Origin: an uncultured bacterium
GTDB lineage: Bacteria; Bacillota; Clostridia; Lachnospirales; Lachnospiraceae
Reading direction: 5' to 3'
DNA length: 54,296 bases
Assembly: GCA_947175015.1 (NCBI GenBank)
Contig: CAMWLE010000010.1
Span: 1-54,296, forward strand
The notes under the pieces were generated by a model. That model had not been told where the DNA came from and made no database searches. It saw nothing but the letters and a program-made list of their open reading frames with translations. Positions 44,139-51,205 of the stretch are shown piece by piece. Each line of letters begins with the position of its first letter. Position 1 is the stretch's first letter. A program made the translations under genes and the position numbers.

Positions 44139-45047
44139 TCACGCTTCATTTGCCTTAGAACCCAATTTCACTACTCCAAACACTACTCCGCAAAGGACAA
44201 ATACAAACAGGAAGTACACCCATCCCATAGCAGCGCCTCTGGAAAACTGTGTATTCTCAAATACCTGATCAAGTATATATGACACCAAATCATTGTCCGA
44301 AGAAGTGAAATACATTACCATCGTATACACGAAATTCAACAGTATAATTGGAGAAATCATCGGCAACGTAATCTTCCAGAACATCTCCCACTGTGTGGCG
44401 CCGTCACATTTCGCTGCCTCATACAAAGATGAGGAAATTCCCTGTAATCCCGCAAGGAACAGGATAATCTGCACGCCAGAGTTCCACAGAATCAGCGTAA
44501 TCCTGTCAAGAAAAGGCTGTATCGTCGCCACCAAAGTAGTTCCCAGCATCTCCTGCAATACCTGCGGCAATGCGATACCCACTCCCACGCTTCCTGTCGC
44601 ATCAATCTCCAGAAGCTGAGCCATAACATAACCACTTCCCAAAAGCACCGGAATAAAGAAACAAGTTCTAAAAAATCCCTTACCTGGTACCGGTTGATTA
44701 ATCAACATGGCAATAATCAGGGAAAATACCAACACCAGCGGAGTGTTAATCAAAGTATCCGTCACCACGGATATGAATGTTGGCATAAAGTTAATGTCGT
44801 ACATAAAAATGTGCTCATAATTCTTGAAGCCAATCCACTCCATCACGAAGCCTCTCAGTTGCACAATCTCACTGAAACTCAACCGGATGGAAGAAAAAAT
44901 CGCATTCAAGAAAAACACACAGGTTCCGATGATCCAGGGAGACAGGAACATCAATGCTTCCAAACTGTTCCTTTTCTGCATAGTCATAAAATTCTTTTTC
45001 TTTGGACCAGCATTCTGTTTTATGGAATTCTTCTGTTCTGATTTCAT
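44139..45047 (-). CDS. ABC sugar importer permease (MalF/LplB-like)
   Basis: A 302-residue MalF-type permease: six membrane helices and EAA motif YEAAKCDGATQWEMFWKITLP (about residues 217-237). Its ATG overlaps the stop of the DUF5696 gene (ATGA), with GGGAGGTG in the end of that gene, so translation is coupled to DUF5696. This links the extracytoplasmic DUF5696 protein to uptake. Confidence 0.92.
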   Translation of the reverse strand: MKSEQKNSIKQNAGPKKKNFMTMQKRNSLEALMFLSPWIIGTCVFFLNAIFSSIRLSFSEIVQLRGFVMEWIGFKNYEHIFMYDINFMPTFISVVTDTLINTPLVLVFSLIIAMLINQPVPGKGFFRTCFFIPVLLGSGYVMAQLLEIDATGSVGVGIALPQVLQEMLGTTLVATIQPFLDRITLILWNSGVQIILFLAGLQGISSSLYEAAKCDGATQWEMFWKITLPMISPIILLNFVYTMVMYFTSSDNDLVSYILDQVFENTQFSRGAAMGWVYFLFVFVLCGVVFGVVKLGSKANEA

Positions 45048-47293
45048 CGGCTCACCTCCCAGCTCATAGCCCCCAGCTCCATGCCATCCACTTTAACGGC
45101 CTTATTGTTATAGTTCACATAAATCTTCACACCGTTATCATATCCGGTACAGTAGACATTTTCTGCCATTTCCTCATGGGAAACCATTTTCGCATCCTGT
45201 ATTGCGTCCCACGCGGACTTTAGCTCCTGACAGGTTGCCACTATTTCATCCTTCCAGTCCTTATAACTTGAGGTAAACAGTTCATTATAATTCGTATTGA
45301 CCAGCTTCTCTGCTGACTCATAGGTAAGTTCAAAATAAGGTGTATAGCCATATTCAATCCACTTCAGCCGCAGCTTCTCCGCGTCACTGGATAGATTCAA
45401 CGCCTCTCCCGTATACCGCACTGAGCCATGGGCCACAATCTGGTAAAAAGGTACTTCTCTGGTGGTCATCTGATAGCCCAGATCTTCGGAAGGAATTTTT
45501 GTCACCATATCCGCCTCTTCCAGCACATACAGATTTCCTCCCTCACTGATCACACTACCAAAAGCATCCTTAGAATCTGCAAGCATCTTCTTCCAGTTCT
45601 CCTTACACTCCGTCACCAGAACCGGACCTCTCTCGTTATAGTTGTAATAAAGCATATCACCGATATTTTCCAGCTTCAGACCGTCAATATCGAACTTCTG
45701 TGCCTTCTCCATGAACTTCTCAAAGTTTTTCAATGCCGTAGTGGGACTGATAACACGGATGGAACTCCGCTTGTCTGTCAACACCTGATAATTTCCAAGG
45801 AATACAATATCCGTCCTCTGAGAATATCCGGAAGCCTCTGCACTGGCCGTCAGAAAATTCGCTCCCAAAGAGAGCTGAATTCCATTGGCTCTTGTATACT
45901 TTGCCAGGGCATCAAGACCTTTGTTTCCTCCCAGTTTGCTGTTTGCCGGGAAATATATTGGCTCTGTACCATACCCCGACTTAATCCACCCAATCAGCGA
46001 AACCTCCATGGGCGTATCAATGCTGCCTTTCAAATCCTCCAGAATCTCCTGTGCCTGTTCAAAACTTGTCACATTCTGAAATGTATCCAAGATCAAACCT
46101 TCCTCTATTACTCCCATAAAGAGATCCAGTGAGAGCGCTAATCCGTTCCTCTCGCTCTGTGCCAGCAAATCATTGGTAATCAGATACTCCCGATAAGCCG
46201 ATGCCATATCTGCGTATTGCGCCTTTCCGTCAGGCAAGATCTGGTAATGCACCTCATATTCTGTCATCAATTGTTCCACATCATATTTCTGTACCACTTT
46301 TCCTTTCACACGAGGATCATTGAAACCCCTTCTGAACAGAAACGTAGGATAAATATAATTTGCTTTCACAATGGCAGTGGAAGGAGTTACTGTAATACGG
46401 GAAGTTTCCTCACCTTTTGTAATGTAGGCAACAAAACCTTTCTTCCCATAATTGGCCCCATACACTGGAAGCAGCACACTGGCCTCTTCCTGTTCAAAAC
46501 GTCCCTTCAAGTTCTGGTTGTTCTGAATATCCCCATACACATTATAGGTAACTGCAGACTCATTCACATGAGAAGGATCATCAAAGCACATAATTGCGCC
46601 ACTTCCATCCGGATAAAACAGATATCCATCCTGATTATCTGCTGCCCCTGCAAAAAACGGCATTAAATCTAAGGACACCATACTGAAGTCACCATATTCC
46701 TCAAGTTTTTCACTGGGAATCTTCACTGAAAAACCGTCATCCGTCAGCGCAAATTCCATACAGAACTTCACTCCTGCCGCAGGCACATCATATTGAACTC
46801 CGATTCCATAGGAAGTATCATAGGTCACCGCCGTATATTCGGTTCCTAGCTGATCATAAGTAACAATACTTCCCACACCTTTCCGCAGGTCCGTCACGCT
46901 AATTGTATATAGGGACCTCATCTTCTGCGCCCATCTTCCTTTCATGGCATCAAGGTCGAAATTTGGGTCACTCATGTTGGAAGTCCAGACATAACTTGTC
47001 GCCTTTTCTGTAAGCTGAATCTCCGAACAGTCATTCACAAGTTCCAATTTAAACTTGTCGTTTTCCAGCACGGTTCCAGCGGCTTCCGCCCTACAGACCA
47101 CACCCAGCCACAGACATACAGCAAATGTCATCAGCCTCAGAATGCTCTTCAGTGAAATGCCCTTTTTTCGCTCCCGTGGGATACTCTTCCATGGAATGTC
47201 ACTCTCCCATTTTTCCTCTATCCTTTTGATCTTCATGATTCCGATTACCCGCTCCTTTCTCTTTCTTACGGAACTTAAAGTTTCACTGGTCAC
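45044..47293 (-). CDS. DUF5696-domain exported protein, glycoside-hydrolase-like
   Basis: A 749-residue exported protein. A signal peptide is seen around residues 52-72 (LRLMTFAVCLWLGVVCRAEA). The N-terminal half of the mature protein is beta-rich (FKLELVNDCSEIQL and on). The C-terminal half looks like a TIM barrel: SLIGWIKSGYGTEPIYFP, IDGLKLENIGDMLYYNYNERG and ISEGGNLYVLEEADM; acidic residues in DGLKLE and SEGG are placed like those of retaining glycosidases, but no activity is known for DUF5696. The start is uncertain: GTG 47293 (weak AAGG) or ATG 47236 (AGGAG 15 bases before). It is in tight linkage with the YIP1 gene upstream (10 bases) and the permease downstream (overlap). Confidence 0.8.
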   Translation of the reverse strand: MTSETLSSVRKRKERVIGIMKIKRIEEKWESDIPWKSIPRERKKGISLKSILRLMTFAVCLWLGVVCRAEAAGTVLENDKFKLELVNDCSEIQLTEKATSYVWTSNMSDPNFDLDAMKGRWAQKMRSLYTISVTDLRKGVGSIVTYDQLGTEYTAVTYDTSYGIGVQYDVPAAGVKFCMEFALTDDGFSVKIPSEKLEEYGDFSMVSLDLMPFFAGAADNQDGYLFYPDGSGAIMCFDDPSHVNESAVTYNVYGDIQNNQNLKGRFEQEEASVLLPVYGANYGKKGFVAYITKGEETSRITVTPSTAIVKANYIYPTFLFRRGFNDPRVKGKVVQKYDVEQLMTEYEVHYQILPDGKAQYADMASAYREYLITNDLLAQSERNGLALSLDLFMGVIEEGLILDTFQNVTSFEQAQEILEDLKGSIDTPMEVSLIGWIKSGYGTEPIYFPANSKLGGNKGLDALAKYTRANGIQLSLGANFLTASAEASGYSQRTDIVFLGNYQVLTDKRSSIRVISPTTALKNFEKFMEKAQKFDIDGLKLENIGDMLYYNYNERGPVLVTECKENWKKMLADSKDAFGSVISEGGNLYVLEEADMVTKIPSEDLGYQMTTREVPFYQIVAHGSVRYTGEALNLSSDAEKLRLKWIEYGYTPYFELTYESAEKLVNTNYNELFTSSYKDWKDEIVATCQELKSAWDAIQDAKMVSHEEMAENVYCTGYDNGVKIYVNYNNKAVKVDGMELGAMSWEVSR

Positions 47294-47303
47294 GGCGTGA
47301 ACC

Positions 47304-47918
47304 TTAAAATTTATACCTCAGCTCTATCATTATCTCTCCCACAAAATCAAGGAACTGTGTACAGATAGAATACAAGAGAGCCACTGCCGCCCAGAGAATC
47401 GCAACGGTAAACACGGAAAGCAGCACTATCATAACGGTTTTCCCCACCGTAAAATGATTCATCTCCTTTAAGCTGATGATAGTCAACAAAATCACCCAGC
47501 CCAAAATGCATGCTTCCAGGGAGTTGAACAATCCTGCCTGATTGGTGTCCAGAACTCTGGAAAGTAAAGTCAAGGGTATCATGAAAACAATATATGGCGT
47601 CAGCGCATAAGACACCGCCAACATTGACTCACGAAACATGGTCTCACCATCCAAAATCGTTGTCATCAGATAAGAACAGAGTCCCCAGGACACCAGCGGC
47701 ACGAACAACTTTGCAACCTCAAGAACCAGATTGGACCGCATTGTGATACTTGAGAGGGGATAATGCGTAAACTGTAAGGAAATCAGTCTGACAATGACTC
47801 CCAGCAAAAGCAGAATCGCAATGGGACGCGCCTGAAAACGCTCTCTTTCTTTCTGAATATAAGAGAATGCAACCACGGGATGGAACAGCACCAACAATGA
47901 CATTTTTATAATCTTCAT
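47304..47918 (-). CDS. YIP1-family membrane protein
   Basis: A 204-residue protein with five to six hydrophobic helices and the YIP1 pattern (SLLVLFHPVVAFSYIQ at the start, the PLVSWGLCSYLMTTILDGE segment, then the alternate loop and helices with YALTPYIVFMIPL). The ATG at 47918 overlaps the stop codon of the NHL gene (ATGA) and has GGGAGG 9 bases upstream; longer frames exist but are less likely. YIP1 proteins are membrane proteins of unclear function in bacteria. Here it travels with binding protein and permeases, so it may help organise or support the transport complex. Confidence 0.8.
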   Translation of the reverse strand: MKIIKMSLLVLFHPVVAFSYIQKERERFQARPIAILLLLGVIVRLISLQFTHYPLSSITMRSNLVLEVAKLFVPLVSWGLCSYLMTTILDGETMFRESMLAVSYALTPYIVFMIPLTLLSRVLDTNQAGLFNSLEACILGWVILLTIISLKEMNHFTVGKTVMIVLLSVFTVAILWAAVALLYSICTQFLDFVGEIMIELRYKF

Positions 47919-49369
47919 TCTATCCATCCTCCCATCTCCAGCCTGTGTGCCAATGCATCTGTCTTCTCTTTTAATCTCGTAAATCCAATCCAAAATGCAC
48001 CACAAACCACAATCACTGCCAATACTATCCATCCAAAATACTCACGGAATAACTGATGCCTGTACTCGGAAAAACATTTGGAATACCCTTCTTTATCGTT
48101 ACCCAGATAATACTGATCCATTGCTTCTTTATATTTTTCTTCTTTGTAAAGTACCTTCGCATATCCTGAATGTGCCAGGGCATAATTGGAATCAATCGCC
48201 AGCACCTGTTCCCAATATTCCTTAGAAGCCGCATACTCACCTATATCATATAATGAAACCGCCTCATGAATCAGGCTGATGAACTTTGTAGGTGCCAGTA
48301 CCGTAATTGTATTGGTGGTAAAATCAAGCACATACAAACGTCCTGTGCTGTCGGATACCACACTGATAGGATTTGTGTAAGTTCCCTTAATGGTTCCGCT
48401 TCCCCCAAATACCGCCAACAGTTCTCCGTCCTGATTATATTGATAAAGCAGTCCTGTGTTCTGATCCGCCAATGTGATAATACCATTGTCCATCACATTG
48501 ATGTCAGAGAACTTGGACGTCTGATAATTGATGTTATCCAAGCTGATATCAAATCCATAGGGCTGTTCCGGATATGTATTGGTTCCCACCGAATTCAGCT
48601 TTCTGATCTGCCCTGTCTTTTCATTGGCAAGAATGCCATACACCATACCATCCGACGCAATCATAAAATTGGTGTAAGCAGAAGGCTGCACCTTCATAGT
48701 TCTCTCAATCTGTGATTTCGTACCGAAAGTCCTAATCAGCATTCGCTGCAGGTTGAACGGCACCGCCACCGCACCCACGTATCCCCTGAATTCATTCTTA
48801 GAATCCATTAACATTAGATTGGTGCCTTTCAGCACATAGATATAACCTGTGATGGAAACATATATCTTTTCCGGTGAGAATGTGAAACTTTCTTCCAGAA
48901 GGGCACTATCCGGCTTATAATACACCTCCATATCCTTCCCTTCCGCATCCAATCTCACAATGCGATAATTTCCCGAATCCGCCACCCAGATACTTCCATC
49001 CGAATGAACATATACACCCTTGGGACCTTTAAATGCCTGCCCATAGCCTTCCGTATACTCCGCAAGGACTTCTCCCTCCATTGATAACTTCAATATACGG
49101 TTATTGCCCGTATCTACCACATAGAGGTTATCATTGTCATCCACAAACAAATCCTCGGCATGATTCAAGGTCCCATACGCACCCAGGTTCTTATAAGTAG
49201 CCTCCACATCATAGACAGAAGGGATGGAATCAAAATGTCCCTCTTCATTTGCCACCAGAGACACACCATTTCCTGCCGCCTGCACCTCGCCTCCGACAGA
49301 TAAGAACAGTACCGCAATCATCAGAGCCGAAGAAATTATTGATTTTGTTAAATAACCGATTCGTTTCAT
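47915..49369 (-). CDS. Exported NHL-repeat protein with TPR and C-terminal membrane anchor
   Basis: A 484-residue protein. A signal peptide (KSIISSALMIAVLFLSVGGEVQAAG) is followed by a beta-propeller of NHL repeats (about 60-360): units like AEDLFVDDNDNLYVVDTGNNRILKLS and GPKGVYVHSDGSIWVADSGNYRIVRLD are clear. Residues 370-430 are TPR-like helices, and a single membrane helix (FGWIVLAVIVVCGAFWIGF, about 448-466) anchors the C-terminus. The ATG at 49369 has GGAGG 6 bases before it. NHL propellers are protein- or glycan-binding, so it is probably a scaffold of the uptake complex on the outer face of the membrane. No enzymatic motif. Confidence 0.85.
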   Translation of the reverse strand: MKRIGYLTKSIISSALMIAVLFLSVGGEVQAAGNGVSLVANEEGHFDSIPSVYDVEATYKNLGAYGTLNHAEDLFVDDNDNLYVVDTGNNRILKLSMEGEVLAEYTEGYGQAFKGPKGVYVHSDGSIWVADSGNYRIVRLDAEGKDMEVYYKPDSALLEESFTFSPEKIYVSITGYIYVLKGTNLMLMDSKNEFRGYVGAVAVPFNLQRMLIRTFGTKSQIERTMKVQPSAYTNFMIASDGMVYGILANEKTGQIRKLNSVGTNTYPEQPYGFDISLDNINYQTSKFSDINVMDNGIITLADQNTGLLYQYNQDGELLAVFGGSGTIKGTYTNPISVVSDSTGRLYVLDFTTNTITVLAPTKFISLIHEAVSLYDIGEYAASKEYWEQVLAIDSNYALAHSGYAKVLYKEEKYKEAMDQYYLGNDKEGYSKCFSEYRHQLFREYFGWIVLAVIVVCGAFWIGFTRLKEKTDALAHRLEMGGWIE

Positions 49370-49390
49370 ATCCATCCTCCGCTCCAACTC

Positions 49391-50278
49391 TTAACTCTTA
49401 ATTCCGGAATAGGTCATTGTCTGCATTACCTTGCCTCGCATGATACAGAAGATAATAATCGTGGGCAGCGTAGTCAAAAGCGTTGCGGCTCCCACAGAAC
49501 CCGACCTTGCAACCACACCGGCACCGCCTGCCAATGTCTGCAATGCAAGAGGCAATGTCTTCATTGCATCTTTGTTGATATACACCAATGCAGAGAAATA
49601 ATCATTCCAGTTACTTACAAAGGAGAACACTGCCAATGTACTCCATGCCGGCTTCAGAAGCGGCATCGCAATATGCCAAAATGTATAGAGTTCTTTTGCC
49701 CCGTCAATTCTGGCTGCTTCCAGAATGGAATCCGGGAGCTGTTCCGCAAACTGCTTCACCAGGAAGAAATTGTACGCCACCGCAATCTTCGGCAGAATCA
49801 ACGCCCAATAACTATTCACCAATCCAAGTCCGTTTACAATCAGATAATTTGGTATCTGCGTCACATAGGTAGAGAACATCAGCGCAGCGGTTATAATTGC
49901 AAAAAGCGTAGCCGAACCCCTGGGCTTAAATTTTGCCAGACCATATGCACCTGCACAGGATACAAAAATACTTAAAAACACCGTAACACCTGTGGTCAAT
50001 ATACTGTTGAAAATATATCTGGTAAACGGTACATCCGATGCATTCAATGAATTCAACAAGTCTGCGAAATTGGAAAATGTTGGCTTCCGCACAATTATCC
50101 TCGGCGGATACAGATATAGCTCATCCAACGGCATGAACGCCCGGCATATCATCGCAACAAGAGGCAATGCAGTAAAACACACCAATGCCAACATTCCAAT
50201 GACCAACATCACATGGCCGAATTTTACCTTTTTTAACCTTCTTTTTCCGGTCAGCGTCTGTACTATGATAGATTCCAT
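49391..50278 (-). CDS. ABC sugar importer permease (MalG-like, second pair)
   Basis: A 295-residue MalG-type permease with six helices and EAA motif LEAARIDGAKELYTFWHIAMPLL (about residues 188-210). It follows the paired permease with 3 bases between and has GGAGG 8 bases before the ATG. It belongs to the transporter of the giant binding protein. Confidence 0.92.
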   Translation of the reverse strand: MESIIVQTLTGKRRLKKVKFGHVMLVIGMLALVCFTALPLVAMICRAFMPLDELYLYPPRIIVRKPTFSNFADLLNSLNASDVPFTRYIFNSILTTGVTVFLSIFVSCAGAYGLAKFKPRGSATLFAIITAALMFSTYVTQIPNYLIVNGLGLVNSYWALILPKIAVAYNFFLVKQFAEQLPDSILEAARIDGAKELYTFWHIAMPLLKPAWSTLAVFSFVSNWNDYFSALVYINKDAMKTLPLALQTLAGGAGVVARSGSVGAATLLTTLPTIIIFCIMRGKVMQTMTYSGIKS

Positions 50279-50281
50279 CTC

Positions 50282-51205
50282 TTAATCCTCCGATCTGAAT
50301 ACATAGAAGCAAATACGCCCTATAATAAACGTCATGATAAACAGAATCATTGCAACGGAAGAAGCGTAACCCATATTCATCCTGATAAAAGCATAATCAT
50401 ACAAGTGTGCCACTATCGTGTGCGCTGCATAATTCGGGCTGGGCATACCGGCAACCGAAGTAGCAACATCAAATATCGCAAAAGCATTCGTCACAGATGT
50501 CACCGCACCGAACAAGAGCTGCGGTTTCATCATAGGAAGTGTGATATAACGAAGTTCCTGGAATCTGTTCTTCATTCCATCAACTTTTGCCGCCTCATAT
50601 AACGAGGGGTCAATGTTCTGCAGACCCGCCAGGAATACCAGGAATCCGGTACCCATACTCATCCAGACGGAAATAATCACAATAACCCATTTCAGATAAT
50701 TCGCATCTTTCGTCCACAGAATCGGCTCCAGAATCACTCCCAGCTTCAACATGAAATTGTTCAGGTAACCATTTCTGTCACCGGAGAAAATGATCAGCCA
50801 TATGGTTGACATTGCCACACCACTGGTCAGGGACGGCGCATAAAATGCCAGTGCGAACGCGCCTCGTCCCTTATTCATCAAGGTAATCAGCCATGCCATG
50901 AAAAAGGAGGCAAAATACCCTGTAGGTCCTGTCAAAAGAGCAAACAGTAATGTATTCTTCAGGGATGTCAGAAAAACATCATCCTCCAGAATCAGGTTCA
51001 TATAATTGGTTAACCCCACGAATCCTGGTGACTGAATCAGATTATAATTCGTCAGGCTAAGTCCCATAGCAACAAAGATGGGAATCAGCGTAAAAGTCAC
51101 AAAGAGAATCAGGAAAGGTGTCATAAACATATAGCCCACGATTGTCTTCCGCCGATCCATCTGACTGATCGGCCCTTTTTCTTTGCGTTTCACAATTTGT
51201 TTCAT
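50282..51205 (-). CDS. ABC sugar importer permease (MalF-like, second pair)
   Basis: A 307-residue MalF-type permease: six helices and EAA motif LYEAAKVDGMKNRFQELRYITLP (about residues 215-238). The start overlaps the stop of the giant binding protein (TAATG), so the two are coupled in translation. Confidence 0.92.
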   Translation of the reverse strand: MKQIVKRKEKGPISQMDRRKTIVGYMFMTPFLILFVTFTLIPIFVAMGLSLTNYNLIQSPGFVGLTNYMNLILEDDVFLTSLKNTLLFALLTGPTGYFASFFMAWLITLMNKGRGAFALAFYAPSLTSGVAMSTIWLIIFSGDRNGYLNNFMLKLGVILEPILWTKDANYLKWVIVIISVWMSMGTGFLVFLAGLQNIDPSLYEAAKVDGMKNRFQELRYITLPMMKPQLLFGAVTSVTNAFAIFDVATSVAGMPSPNYAAHTIVAHLYDYAFIRMNMGYASSVAMILFIMTFIIGRICFYVFRSED

